A DNA stretch of 64,000 nt. Origin: Andalucia godoyi (Eukaryota > Discoba > Jakobea > Jakobida > Andaluciidae). Made by a program: the position numbers and the translations under genes. The stretch spans positions 372,001-436,000 of the forward strand of contig VRVR01000002.1 in NCBI GenBank assembly GCA_009859145.1, given 5' to 3'. Positions 10,756-20,227 of this stretch are shown here, one piece after another. Below the pieces are notes generated by a model. The model ran no database searches and had not been told where the DNA came from. It worked only from the letters and a program-made list of their open reading frames with translations. How positions within the stretch are numbered: the first letter of the stretch is position 1; every line of letters starts with the position of its first letter.

Positions 10756-11487
10756 ATGAGCGGGATCCAGGAAGCGTTGAAGACGATTCGAAATTCGATT
10801 CCAAAGTCGGTGAGGCTGGTTGCAGTCAGCAAGACCAAGCCTGCGAGTGCCGTTTTGGCTGCATATGATGCGGGTCAGCGAGTGTTTGGTGAGAATTACG
10901 TGCAGGAACTTGTGGATAAAGCTCCTGTGCTTCCAAAGGATATTCAGTGGCACTTCATTGGGCATTTGCAGTCCAACAAGGCAAAGTCGATTGTGGAGAT
11001 TCCCAATTTGCAATGCGTCGAGTCGGTCGACCGAGAAAAGGTTGCCGATGCGTTGCAAAAGGCGTGTGAGAAGGCGAACCGCCCGTTGCTGGATGTGATG
11101 ATCCAGGTGAATACATCGGGAGAAGACACAAAGTCGGGATGCGATCCGTCTCACGCAGAGAATCTTGTTCGACATGTCCTGGATACGTGTCCGGCGCTCC
11201 GGGTGAAAGGCCTCATGACCATTGGAAGTCCAAACCCGAGCCCACCAAATCGAGATTTTGAATTACTCAGAACACTTCGAAACCAGTGCCAGGTGACGTT
11301 TGCTGGAAGAGTGTGCGACCTTGAGCTGTCGATGGGGATGAGTCATGACTTTGTGCTTGCGATTGAGAATGGATCGACGAACGTTCGTGTTGGATCGAGC
11401 ATCTTTGGAAATCGTGTTTACACAGAGAGCAGCAACACCAGCAGCAGCGATTCAGATCATTTTAGTTCAAATGTTCCCGCGAATTAA
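10756..11487 (+). CDS. PLPBP: Pyridoxal-phosphate homeostasis protein (YggS/PROSC family)
   Basis: A single-domain PLP-binding TIM-barrel protein (fold type III) that buffers free pyridoxal phosphate; it has no known catalytic activity. The product is 243 residues, the usual length. The PLP-lysine motif LVAVSKTKPAS places the Schiff-base Lys at residue 26. Further family motifs are VFGENYVQELVDK, WHFIGHLQSNKAK, VNTSGEDTKSG, GLMTIG and LSMGMSHDF, with VRVGSSIFGNR near the end. The frame is open further upstream, but the domain begins at this ATG and a probable 3' splice site lies 13 bases before it. Confidence 0.92.
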   Translation: MSGIQEALKTIRNSIPKSVRLVAVSKTKPASAVLAAYDAGQRVFGENYVQELVDKAPVLPKDIQWHFIGHLQSNKAKSIVEIPNLQCVESVDREKVADALQKACEKANRPLLDVMIQVNTSGEDTKSGCDPSHAENLVRHVLDTCPALRVKGLMTIGSPNPSPPNRDFELLRTLRNQCQVTFAGRVCDLELSMGMSHDFVLAIENGSTNVRVGSSIFGNRVYTESSNTSSSDSDHFSSNVPAN

Positions 11488-11777
11488 ATCACGGATCTAA
11501 AGAGGAAGGAAAGAAAAATGCTGTTTTTGAACTGTTGCTGTCCTGATAGACGAGGATGGAAGAAGAATAGAGGAAATGAAGAAAACATAACATCCGGAAA
11601 GAGGCTTGACGTTACAGAACAAGTAATTTTTAATATTTTTTTTAATAATAAGAAGAAAAAAACAACTAAAAATGACGAATCAGCAAGCGGCGAGAATGAA
11701 TGAATTTCCAAGAAGAAAAGAAAAAGAAAAAGGAACATTCAACAACGGGCTTGCAATCGTCCAATCCACAATGCAAA

Positions 11778-13358
11778 CTAAGCCGCTGGGGGAGGAAGTT
11801 GCTTCTTTTCCTTCTTCTTCCTGCTTCCAGACGCAGAACCGGGCTTGGAGCCAGCATCGTTGCCATTGGCTTCCTTGCCATCCTCCGACCAAAATCCAGC
11901 ATCTGGGTCTTGCGCCGCTGCAGCGCCGTCGCCGGATGCCGGTGCTGGTTGTGAATTTGCACTTGCATCGGTTGCGGCAGAAGCAGCAGGTTGTGCCTTT
12001 GCTTCGCCTGCGTCTTCAAAATCGTCTTCATAGCCAGCAGATGAAGTGTCTGCCGGTTTGTCTGAGGATGTAGGGGCAGGGGCAGGGGCTGGGGCTGGGG
12101 CAGCAGGTTCCTGCTTTGGTTCCTTGGGAGAAGTCTTTGGAGAAGTCTTTGCAGAAGTGGAAGACGAGGAGGACTTTGTCGTCGTCTTTGGAGAGGTGGA
12201 GCCCTCATCCTCCTTCTTTGCTGGCGCAGCCTTTGGAGGCGGTGCTGATTTCGGAGCAGGCGATCGCTTTGGCTCCTTTTGCTTCTCCGTGGTCGACGAG
12301 GAAGTAGAGGAGGAGCCGCCAGCAGCAGCATTGGAATCTCCTGAAGCAGATTCATTGTTGTTGACAGGAGCCAACTTTTGCGACCGGTTGTTGCGGGCGT
12401 TGGTGCCCGTGGATGACGAGCGAGCCGGCACCGCAGCAGAAGCGATTCGTGCTTCCTTTTCCTTTTCGCGAAGCTGTTCATTCAGTTTCGAAATTTCAGA
12501 TTCAGATTCTTCCTGCTGCAGCTTGAGCTGGTGCTGGAGTGAAGCAACTCGTTTTCGGTCCGTCTCCGCAGACTTGCGAGCATTCATGGCAGCTTCTTCT
12601 GCCTTCACTCTGCGCTCAGACTCTTCCGCAAGCTGCTTTCTCAATGCATCTGCATCCTCCTGTGTATCCGGGTTGATGTTCTTATTCTGCAAGAGCGCCA
12701 TCAGCTTTTGATTCTTATCCTGCAGCTTTGCATTCTTTTCAGCATCTGCTTTGCGTCCACGATCATCTTCTGCAAGCTTTGCGTGCGCCTTCTTCAGCTT
12801 CTCACGCAGCACTTTCAGATCCTCCTGCGAATCATGCAACTGCTTGACAACATCTCCACCACCAGCATCGTACGATTGCAGTGCCTTGGACTGTTCGCGC
12901 TGAATCGCCTTCAAGCTCTTCACTTCTGCCGAAAGTTCGCTGTTGGACTTGCGAGCCTCATGCAACATGTTTTCCAAAGCAGTCACTCGTTCCGTTGCTT
13001 GTGCACCCAACATCTTCTTCAGATCTTCATTTTCCTTGCGAAGCGCATCCACTTGCTTCTGCAGACTCTTGATCTGGCGCGCATTCGCCTCGGCAGACGT
13101 GTCCGGTCTGCTTCGTACAGGCTGCCCAGACTGCGCCAACGCCGCATCGAGCTGTCGATTCAAACTCACAAGTTCCTTTCGAAGCTCCACATTCTGCGCC
13201 CGGAGTTTTGCAACATCATCACTTCCATTCGGCTTTGCATTTCCATTCCCGTTCGACATGGATGACGCAGATCGTTGATCAGAAGCTGCTGGTTGCGGCT
13301 GCGGTGCTGGGGAAGCGACGGTATCACTCTTTTCAAAATCGTCTTCGTAATCAGCCAT
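11778..13358 (-). CDS. Coiled-coil protein with acidic EDDFE motifs, function unknown
   Basis: With the ATG at 13358 the product is 526 residues. It starts MADYEDDFEKSD, and a second GYEDDFEDAGE copy lies at about residues 450-460. From about 55 to 290 it is a long Lys/Glu/Gln-rich coiled coil with heptad character (RAQNVELRKELVSLNRQLD, KQVDALRKENEDLKKML, KVLREKLKKAHAKLAED). The C-terminal third is Pro/Ala/Ser/Lys-rich and disordered. The layout resembles structural cilium or cytoskeleton proteins, but I cannot name a family. The frame stays open for 287 codons upstream without any ATG. It includes Ser-rich stretches with repeated EYFD motifs, so an unseen 5' exon may extend the protein. Confidence 0.7.
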   Translation of the reverse strand: MADYEDDFEKSDTVASPAPQPQPAASDQRSASSMSNGNGNAKPNGSDDVAKLRAQNVELRKELVSLNRQLDAALAQSGQPVRSRPDTSAEANARQIKSLQKQVDALRKENEDLKKMLGAQATERVTALENMLHEARKSNSELSAEVKSLKAIQREQSKALQSYDAGGGDVVKQLHDSQEDLKVLREKLKKAHAKLAEDDRGRKADAEKNAKLQDKNQKLMALLQNKNINPDTQEDADALRKQLAEESERRVKAEEAAMNARKSAETDRKRVASLQHQLKLQQEESESEISKLNEQLREKEKEARIASAAVPARSSSTGTNARNNRSQKLAPVNNNESASGDSNAAAGGSSSTSSSTTEKQKEPKRSPAPKSAPPPKAAPAKKEDEGSTSPKTTTKSSSSSTSAKTSPKTSPKEPKQEPAAPAPAPAPAPTSSDKPADTSSAGYEDDFEDAGEAKAQPAASAATDASANSQPAPASGDGAAAAQDPDAGFWSEDGKEANGNDAGSKPGSASGSRKKKEKKQLPPPAA

Positions 13359-14410
13359 TGGAGACGCAGAAAGTGGGTAAGGTGGACGGGGTTGCTGAAC
13401 TGGACTACTACTACTATGAATACTATCACTACGAATGTCAAAGTATTCCGGGTTTGCGATTTGCTGCTGTCGTTGGCGGTGTGGATGCAGATGCTGTTGT
13501 GGATGCTTCGAATACGAATGAAAAGACTGCGAAGACTCGGAGCGTCCGGTTGTGACGGTGGATGGATGGAACGAAACAGAGCGTTGTCGAACAGGAGGCT
13601 GAAGATAGACAGCGTATGTATTATCGTATGACGTGTGTGAAGAGGAAGAGGAAAAAGAATGGCCTTGACGGTTATGAGGATAAAAAGAAGAAGAAGGAGA
13701 AGAAGAAGAAGGAGAAGAAGAAGAAGAGGAAGAAGAAGAGGACGAGGACAAGGGGAAAGAAGGAAAAGAGGAGGTCGTGGATGACGGATTGGAAAGCTGA
13801 GGAGTGGAGTAAGGATCAAAGTACTCGGCAGAAGAGCCTTGAGGGCGGTTGGCCCTTGTGGGGTGTTGTTGAGAATGCAACTTGATGGACGGGCTGCCTC
13901 TACAGCGCCTTGAAGTCTGCTTGTCTGATGCAATCCGAGCAAGATATCTCAAGAAAAACAATATCTGCAGTGGTTGACGGTGCCGATCAGAGCAGAAGAA
14001 AAAGGCGGGGGGGGAAGCAGCATTGGCAAACGTTTTGAACACTCGAAACCTCCACGACGCTCTATACGTACGGCAGGCATTTGCGACACGGGGGGGCTGC
14101 TGTGCGCGGCCCGTCCTCCCGTAACGACGATCTTGGACGAGCTCTTTCAGGCTTTTGCTGCTCCAGAATGGTCGAAAACCGCCAAGACGCCGTGCCCGCT
14201 GAAACAATAAACGACACAAGTGGCCACTGAAATAAAAATATATAGTTTAAATTAATTAACTTAAAAAAGCAGTTCAACTTTCTGTCTTCGAATCGATAGC
14301 GTTGCTTGAACCGCTGAGTCTTGAAACGGTGGGGTAGTCGATTTATTGACTGGGTTTGGTGTGGTGTAGGATATTCTTCGTGCGATTCAACTCTTGGCAA
14401 GTGCTGAACC
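13359..14410. other. Intergenic or unresolved 5' exon region of the coiled-coil gene
   Basis: The first 500 bases upstream of the coiled-coil ATG stay open in frame on the minus strand. They encode a Ser/His/Gln/Pro-rich stretch with two EYFD motifs and a run of about 13 Ser, but contain no ATG. The right part (about 13950-14410) is the promoter of the alternative oxidase gene. It is AT-rich near 14230-14270. Confidence 0.4.
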
Positions 14411-15250
14411 ATGTTTGCAAGCATTCGCCGCAGTATATGCTCAAAACACCATAGCCCAAAGATCGAATTGAAGCGCTCGCTTCAGAGATGTTTTTCCGCT
14501 TTGGCAAAGCCCCCCTCGGGAGAGCCGCAACGGCAGCCGTCGGCTCGTCCGAACTCGGCTCAAATCTTCCGGAAACTCCTTCCTTACACTTCGAAGTACG
14601 ATGGCGAACGATACTTTGTACCGCAAACATGGACAGATAAAGTCGTGAAAGGGATGGTGAAGCTGTTTCGGTTTCCAATGGACACGATTTTCCGCGAGGA
14701 TTACATGAGGAGAGTGATTTATCTGGAAACCGTCGCGGCTGTCCCGGGGCTCGTTGCAGGCTCGTGGCTGCACTTTCATTGCTTGCGAAGGCTGCATGAT
14801 GATGCTGGGTGGATCATCAGGCTGCTGGATGAAAGTGAGAACGAGAGAATGCATCTCACTGCATTCTTGCATTATGAGCAGCCGGGTTTGTTGCAGCGAT
14901 TCATGATTCTTGCCACCCAGATCGTCTATACTTCCGTGTACTTTGTAGCCTATGCAGTCAGTCCAAAAGCATGTCATCGGTTTGTGGGAATGCTCGAGGA
15001 GGAAGCGGTGTTCAGCTACAATGAGTTCCTGAAGCTCGTGGACAGTGGAAAGATTCCAAATGGACCGGCACCCAAAGTTGCCAAAGACTACTGGGAGCTG
15101 TCGACTGATGCCACTCTGCGGGATCTCATTGTCGCAATCCGAGACGACGAGTGCGAACACCGAGACATAAACCACGCCTACGCCAGCGAAATCCAGGACG
15201 GCACTTCGCCGTATGATTTCGAACCCATCTCTCCAACATCGCGCTCCTAA
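14411..15250 (+). CDS. AOX: Alternative oxidase
   Basis: A di-iron ubiquinol oxidase of the inner mitochondrial membrane (matrix side) that bypasses complexes III and IV. Of 279 residues, the first 45 or so are basic and Ser-rich, a mitochondrial presequence. All six iron ligands can be placed: E106 in LETVAAVPG, E145 and H148 in NERMHL, E197 in LEEEA, E247 and H250 in RDDECEHRDINH. The last motif is DECEH where most family members have DEAHH; the ExxH ligand spacing is kept. The N-terminal conserved region has YFVPQTWTDK and no obvious regulatory Cys ahead of it. It is followed at once by a degenerate mobile element. Confidence 0.93.
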   Translation: MFASIRRSICSKHHSPKIELKRSLQRCFSALAKPPSGEPQRQPSARPNSAQIFRKLLPYTSKYDGERYFVPQTWTDKVVKGMVKLFRFPMDTIFREDYMRRVIYLETVAAVPGLVAGSWLHFHCLRRLHDDAGWIIRLLDESENERMHLTAFLHYEQPGLLQRFMILATQIVYTSVYFVAYAVSPKACHRFVGMLEEEAVFSYNEFLKLVDSGKIPNGPAPKVAKDYWELSTDATLRDLIVAIRDDECEHRDINHAYASEIQDGTSPYDFEPISPTSRS

Positions 15251-15416
15251 ACAAGTCGTGCCTCGCATCGAGAGGGTACCAGTTGGTAAGATAAACCGTT
15301 CGTTCTTGACTATTCCATGGCCCCCGTGTTCCATGCTCTGAGACGCAAAGAAGCGCATCGAAGAACGCACGCCGACGAACGGCCGTAACGCACCTTGCCT
15401 CCTTTTTTCATCACCT

Positions 15417-15952
15417 GCGCCTACATCACACACTGAGCATGCATATCTACGAGTAGACATGCATATTCAATCTTGCATCTCGTTGCCGGGAAGGGGAAAG
15501 GCCCCAACACGCCTCACGGTGTTCTTCAGATAAATGTTCCGCGCTCCGTTCCCAATCTCGATCCATCGGTGAGCCACTTTCTCAGCGTGACACGTTGCTC
15601 CTGAGAAGGGTGCATTTTTTGATTCTGACGGCCCTTGCAGCAGGCGTAGTGACACGTTGTCTCTTAGTAGGTCTGCGGGACCTAGGAGGCCCTGTATCGA
15701 GCGGCGTAGGCGTAGGCGAATGCGTCATCCCAGCGCACTCACGCCCATATTTGAATAAAATGAGTGAAACCAACGAATGATAGAATAGATGGCTATGGAT
15801 GCTGCGTTAAAGAGTGTCGAAAATGCAGAGCCTGTGCCACCGGCTGAATTTTGGCCGAGCATGCATAAGCACGAATTCCCTGTGAAGCAAACGTGCCAGT
15901 GTCGGCCAGTGTCGACCGTGTCTGTTCATGTATTCTTGTGTTATCATTCAAC
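15417..15952 (-). mobile_element. Degenerate Fanzor/TnpB-type element, copy 1
   Basis: On the minus strand this matches copy 3 (55975-56469) at both ends. The left end is gttgaatgataacac followed by cagacacggtc, tggccgacact and gcacgttt. The right end runs through gatgcaagattgaatatgca to gatgtaggcg. Inside, the left end leads to a stretch unlike copies 2 and 3, which may code a basic N-terminal segment starting MTHSPTPTPLD. It then jumps to the last part of a TnpB/Fanzor zinc-ribbon domain, where the NGARNIYLK block is readable but out of frame with the preceding residues. The Cys ligands of the ribbon are deleted. It is an internally deleted, non-coding relic. The nuclease family assignment comes from copies 2 and 3. 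Confidence 0.8.
15441..15462 (-). repeat. Hairpin near the right end of element copy 1
   Basis: A nearly perfect 22-base inverted repeat: GCAT, one wobble position, TCTAC, then GTAGA and ATGC. The same structure, with changes in stem and loop, is at 56420-56441 in copy 3. It lies in the 3' non-coding part where TnpB and Fanzor elements encode their guide (omega) RNA. Confidence 0.6.
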
Positions 15953-16080
15953 AGAATAAGGTTTCTGTGCTGATACAGTAAATTTTCTTTTGGTTCCGTA
16001 TCCCCCCAGACAACAACCTCACGTTTTAAACAGAAGCTAGTTACGGGGGGAAAAAAAAGAACAGTAGGTGGAGGAAAGAA

Positions 16081-17265
16081 ATGGCAGCTCGTCGCTTGTA
16101 TCTCGAGACGGATCCTGACCGTCGCGTGGATGCTCTGCGAACGCATGGATCGCAGTGCATTGTGAGCAACAACGCAGCCGATCTCGATGAGTATATTTCG
16201 TTTATCCTTTCGGATGCATGCCAAGTGCATCCTGCTGCGGTTCGCGGTCTTTTAGATTCGGTGATATCGACATTGTCGTCGATTTCAGTGGAGCATTCGA
16301 TCTCGCTTTCCGAACATTTTGCTTCTCTTCTACAGCCTCGGATGGCAATGGCTCCGGAGCAGTACATTGCGCTTCGACAGCTTCTTGCAGCACGGTATGA
16401 ATCCCAAGGGATGTATACGCAGGCAGCCCGCTCGCTGTCGCAGATTCCAATGGACCAGCAAGTCAGTGTGGCAATGTCAAACTCGGAAAAAGCGCACTTG
16501 CTACTCCGAATCACAATGCTGTTTCTTGAAGACGAGGAACATGCTTCGGCAGAAATGGCACTGACTCGAGCGTCGTCTCTTGTTTCGCAGGTCGACGATG
16601 CTGCATTGCATGCAAAGCAAAAGGCGTGCTTCTCGAGAATCCAAGATGCAAAACGAAAGTTTCTGGAAGCGGCATTGCAGTATTATCAGCTTTCGACAAT
16701 GGCCGTGCTTTCGGTAACCGATCGGATGGTTGCACTCGACTCGGCGATTGTATGTTCCATTCTTGCCAAGGCTGGTCCGCAAAGAACGAAGCTTTTGCAG
16801 ACGATCATGAAGGACAGCAGATCTCGCCAGGCTTCGTTGTTCCATTTGTTTGAGCGCGTTGTATCGGTCAAAACGCTTCGCAAGGAGCATCTCAGCGATT
16901 TAGACCACTTTTTGAAAGACCACCAACGATCGCAGGTCGAGCATGCTGTTTTAGAACACAACATTGATGCGGTTGCGCGGTGCTACAACAACATTCGGAT
17001 GGATGCGTTGGCCAAGCTCCTTGGAATGGACCGTGACCGCACCGAACGAACCGTCCTTAAAATGGTTGCAGAAGATCGTCTCAACGCAGTCCTCGATCAA
17101 AAGGACAACGTCATCGTGTTTCAGTCCGTCCAAGGCTCAGGATGGACCGGTTTTCACGATCGAATAGCCCATGTGTGTGCGCTTGCGCAGGATATTTCCG
17201 TTGCCATTCCACATTCATCATCATCACCATCACCATCATCACCATCATCCTCGTCGTCATCTTGA
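16081..17265 (+). CDS. CSN4: COP9 signalosome complex subunit 4
   Basis: PCI-domain subunit of the COP9 signalosome, which removes Nedd8 from cullins. The 394-residue product has an N-terminal helical repeat array and a C-terminal PCI domain (about 190-345). Family-typical motifs include SRIQDAKRKFLEAALQYYQL, ALDSAIVCSILAKAGPQR, LEHNIDAVARCYNNIRMDAL and a winged-helix strand ending EDRLNAVLDQKDNVIVFQ. The tail ends with a His/Ser/Pro repeat run encoded by CATCAC-type triplets. Length fits CSN4. The gene converges on IMP3 with about 80 bases between stops. Confidence 0.88.
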   Translation: MAARRLYLETDPDRRVDALRTHGSQCIVSNNAADLDEYISFILSDACQVHPAAVRGLLDSVISTLSSISVEHSISLSEHFASLLQPRMAMAPEQYIALRQLLAARYESQGMYTQAARSLSQIPMDQQVSVAMSNSEKAHLLLRITMLFLEDEEHASAEMALTRASSLVSQVDDAALHAKQKACFSRIQDAKRKFLEAALQYYQLSTMAVLSVTDRMVALDSAIVCSILAKAGPQRTKLLQTIMKDSRSRQASLFHLFERVVSVKTLRKEHLSDLDHFLKDHQRSQVEHAVLEHNIDAVARCYNNIRMDALAKLLGMDRDRTERTVLKMVAEDRLNAVLDQKDNVIVFQSVQGSGWTGFHDRIAHVCALAQDISVAIPHSSSSPSPSSPSSSSSS

Positions 17266-17348
17266 TGCCCGGGAGAACGAAAGCATCCCTGTCTTTTTCC
17301 TTCTTCCGTGTCTTTTACTATGTACATCAGAGTCATGAAGAAAGACAA

Positions 17349-17906
17349 TTATGCAATTTCGTCAAAGTCGTCTCGCTGTCCTGCGTATTCCTTGACGGCA
17401 CGCTGGATCTTGGAGCCATCCGCCCAAGTAACCAAGTCTTCGTTTGGCCGAGTGACAATAAACCCCGGATCCGTGACGATTTCCGTGCCGACTCGAACAT
17501 GTCCTTGCTGCACAAACGTCACTGCTTCTCGCAGTGTTTCGCAGAACTTGTTCTTCACCATGACGACAGGAAGCCGACGTCTGCAAAACGCTGAAACAGT
17601 GATTTTCTCAGATGCGATCGATGCAAGCTGGCCCGTTGCCTCACTCACAATTCCCATATGAAACAGTTTATCCGCAAGCAAGCTCGTTACCCGCGCTCGA
17701 ACTGGATCCGAAGATTCCAACTTCTGCAAAAGACTGACAAGATGCGAAATGTCCCCACACAATCGATTGTACCGTTCATAATCCTCACGATCAGTCACCC
17801 GGTATCGCTGAAGCACCGAATGTTCGCGGATATTATGCTCGCCTCGCCAATGCTCAAAGCTCGTCTTTCGCAGCAGTCGTTCCTCGTGAAACTTTAACTT
17901 CCTCAT
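17349..17906 (-). CDS. IMP3: U3 small nucleolar ribonucleoprotein IMP3
   Basis: Component of the U3 snoRNP/small-subunit processome that helps pair U3 with pre-18S rRNA. The 185-residue product matches the family along its whole length. It begins MRKLKFHEERLLRK, with REDYERYNRLCGDI and DKLFHMGIV following. The S4 RNA-binding domain has SAFCRRRLPVVMVK, EAVTFVQQGHVRVG and VTDPGFIVTR. The C-terminus is KIQRAVKEYAGQRDDFDEIA. The start is unambiguous because the first residues are the family's conserved N-terminus. It may share a bidirectional promoter with the PQ-loop gene that starts at 18266. Confidence 0.95.
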   Translation of the reverse strand: MRKLKFHEERLLRKTSFEHWRGEHNIREHSVLQRYRVTDREDYERYNRLCGDISHLVSLLQKLESSDPVRARVTSLLADKLFHMGIVSEATGQLASIASEKITVSAFCRRRLPVVMVKNKFCETLREAVTFVQQGHVRVGTEIVTDPGFIVTRPNEDLVTWADGSKIQRAVKEYAGQRDDFDEIA

Positions 17907-18265
17907 TTTCTATCGCCTTGCGTCAGGTTCAAGCACTCCAGGACAATGCTGAAAAATGCTGAAACATGAAGTAAATATACATATGTTTTACATATATGAA
18001 GATGAAAACATAAGAAAAGTTTCGCGTTTGTCGGTCTATTTGAAAACGCAGTCGAAATGTGTAGACCAGTTTGGATGTCCCAACGCCTTCCTTTTGCATT
18101 CTTCGTTTGCTTTCCTCTCGACGAAACCCGTCTTTTATGGATTATTTTTGTTTTGGAGCAGTTCTTATCTTTTTTACTCACCCACGTACCCACCCACCCT
18201 ACACACACAGTCCTTTCTCGCTGGACTGATTGGACTTGGACTTGGACTTGGACTTGGATTCCGGA
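17907..18265. other. Divergent promoter between IMP3 and the PQ-loop gene
   Basis: 359 bases, T-rich, with a (TTGGAC)n repeat at 18230-18259 just before the PQ-loop ATG. A TTG-started reading of that repeat would give an artificial Asp-Leu leader. No gene is seen. Confidence 0.5.
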
Positions 18266-19282
18266 ATGTGTCGTTGTGATCCTAGCTCGAAGGACGGGTA
18301 CTCGAGTCTTGATTGGGCATCCGAGTACTTTGGAGAGTGTGTGTACACGCCGGCGCAGCGAGCGTCTCTGTTTCTTGGATTCTTGTCGATTGTGTGCTGG
18401 ATATTTGCACAGCTTCCGCAAGTGTACCAGAACTACAAGTCAAAGAGAGCAGATGGGATCTCTGGTCTTTTTCTGCTTCAATGGCTCATTGGAGACTCGT
18501 GTAACCTGATTGGAGCATTTCTGACACACCAGCTCCCGACACAGCAATACACTGCAATCTATTTTGTCTCGATGGATTTCGTTCTGGGTGGGCAATGGCT
18601 ATGGTATACAGTGATCCACAAGGGTCAGCATGCTGGCGCTGCAAGAAGAAAGAGCAGCAGCAACAAGGGCGAGCAAGAGCCGCTGATCGTCAATGCCGGT
18701 GCAACAGCCGTTCCGCCGAAGCAGCCGTCGGCATCCAGTGGAAAAAGCAAACAGGTGTATGCGTTTGCATTTGCATCCTTGTTTGTCATTTCAAGGTTGC
18801 TGGTGGTCCAGAATTCTTACCAAGGTCTCCATTCTGGCAGTGGCGGTGGTGATCGCGGTGCAACGACAGGGCGATCTCTGCTGGACTCGGATGTGTGCTC
18901 GGACACGTCGGGATGGGACACGGAGTCCATCATTGGATATGCGATCGGGATTGTGTCTGCGATTTTCTATCTCGGATCTCGAGTCCCGCAGTTGCTGAAG
19001 AACTTTAGAAGAAAGTCAACGGAAGGTCTTTCGTATCTCCTGTTCACCTTTGCGGTGCTCGGAAACACAACGTACGGACTCTCGATTTTCATGTATTCGA
19101 CAGAATCCGAGTTTCTCATTGAGCACATCCCATGGATTTGTGGTTCTGTGGGTGTCCTTTTCCTCGACTTTGCAGCGCTTTGGCAGTTCCAAGCATTCCG
19201 TCGCAACAAGAAAGGTCTCATTTATCCTCAGATGAAGCACGAGTCTGCAAACCCACTCTCCGATGAAGACATCGTCGTGTAA
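18266..19282 (+). CDS. PQ-loop family lysosomal/vacuolar transporter (SLC66A1/Ypq type)
   Basis: A 338-residue seven-helix membrane protein of the PQ-loop (SWEET-related) family; relatives export cationic amino acids from lysosome or vacuole. The two PQ-loop repeats are clear: FAQLPQVYQNYKSKRADGIS in the first helical triplet and GSRVPQLLKNFRRKSTEGLS in the second. They are joined by a hydrophilic Ser/Lys linker and a central helix. GDSCNLIGAFLTHQLPTQ follows the first repeat as in Ypq/PQLC2 proteins. The ATG at 18266 was preferred to an upstream TTG within a hexamer repeat. The C-terminus ends in a short acidic tail. Substrate is inferred from family only. Confidence 0.85.
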   Translation: MCRCDPSSKDGYSSLDWASEYFGECVYTPAQRASLFLGFLSIVCWIFAQLPQVYQNYKSKRADGISGLFLLQWLIGDSCNLIGAFLTHQLPTQQYTAIYFVSMDFVLGGQWLWYTVIHKGQHAGAARRKSSSNKGEQEPLIVNAGATAVPPKQPSASSGKSKQVYAFAFASLFVISRLLVVQNSYQGLHSGSGGGDRGATTGRSLLDSDVCSDTSGWDTESIIGYAIGIVSAIFYLGSRVPQLLKNFRRKSTEGLSYLLFTFAVLGNTTYGLSIFMYSTESEFLIEHIPWICGSVGVLFLDFAALWQFQAFRRNKKGLIYPQMKHESANPLSDEDIVV

Positions 19283-19476
19283 CCATGCGAGTTTGGTCTC
19301 CCTTCGTCTCCATGAAGGAGACGCGATATGACGGGAAAACAGCGAAGCAAGGTGGAGGGAGGAGCAATAATTTGAATCTGTTGGGGTAATTGGCTTTCGT
19401 TGCGCGTTTATTCTTCCTGTTCGGCCGCTTTACTCTTTATGTATCGTCTTGTAAAATAAGGCACACAAGAATGGAA

Positions 19477-19509
<33 letters not shown>

Positions 19510-20227
19510 GAAAAGAAGAAAACAAACAAGCGAAACCCGACTGGCGTGGTCACAAAGAGAGCGGACGAGCGAGCCAGAGGGGCAACTTCCGGCATGAAAG
19601 TGGGGATCCCCCAGCAGAGGCACCGAACGTGTTCAATTCGAGGGGTGTGGCAGGCGAGTGGAACTGCGTTCACAGCTGAGGAAAATCGTGGTACGGTGGA
19701 AGCAGCAACTGCCGTTCGCTTTCCGCACCTGGACCTTTCCGATGGACGGACTCGGACAGGCACGTGAACACCACCAGAATCGAACCCCACGGAGCACTTC
19801 CACAAGAAAAAGCACTCAAAGCGTCTCGAAATACAAGAAAACTTCCTATATAAGCCTCTCTACACGCACACACACGCACACATTCGCACTCCCAAATATC
19901 CCCCGTTCGCAAAATTATTAGCAACCAATCGTGAGAAAACATATCTTCTTCTTTCTTTGATTGTCATCATCTTTCCTACTTTGTGGTTTACTTTCTTTTT
20001 CTTTTTCTTTTTCTTCATCTTCATAAGCTGTTTATGTTCTTCATTGGTATTTGAAGAGGGTTCCTGTCTCTTTGAACAATCGCAAACTAGACTGGATTCA
20101 ACCGTTTAATTTAGAGTTTCTTCTGGCGTTCGTGTTTTCTCGCCCTTTGTTGTTGTTGTTGGTTGTGTTCGTCTTCTTCGTCTTCTTCTCGTTGTTGTTT
20201 GTTTGTGGGGCATTTTCTCAGTTGGCG
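19283..20227. other. Intergenic, promoter of the acyltransferase gene
   Basis: 945 bases. Contains a GA repeat (about 19490-19511), a TATATAAG box at 19847-19854, a CACACACG stretch (about 19862-19882) and T/C-rich leader up to the ATG. No gene or RNA gene could be supported; a GGTTCGATTC-like string near 19770-19780 lacks a pairing T-stem. Confidence 0.5.
19847..19854 (+). promoter_or_regulatory. TATA-like box upstream of the acyltransferase gene
   Basis: TATATAAG lies about 375 bases before the chosen ATG at 20228, followed by a CA-rich then T/C-rich tract. This is consistent with a core promoter and a long 5' leader. Sequence match only. Confidence 0.35.

Larger units (their letters stand above)
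15251..16080. other. Intergenic region occupied by a degenerate Fanzor-type element
   Basis: 830 bases between AOX and CSN4, both on the plus strand. About 15417-15952 is the mobile element copy described separately. The last 130 bases before 16081 are the CSN4 leader, including a short A/G tract next to the ATG. Confidence 0.6.

Noticed and set aside
14441-15460. A 339-codon open frame on the minus strand antisense to alternative oxidase
   Set aside because: It overlaps a well-supported AOX gene with all iron ligands, starts in mobile-element sequence and shows no domain.
18230-18265. Asp-Leu repeat extension of the PQ-loop protein
   Set aside because: Starts at TTG and is just the translation of a TTGGAC hexamer repeat.
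19764-19790. GGTTCGATTC string on the minus strand suggesting a tRNA T-loop
   Set aside because: Flanking bases do not form the 5-base T stem and no A box or cloverleaf was found.
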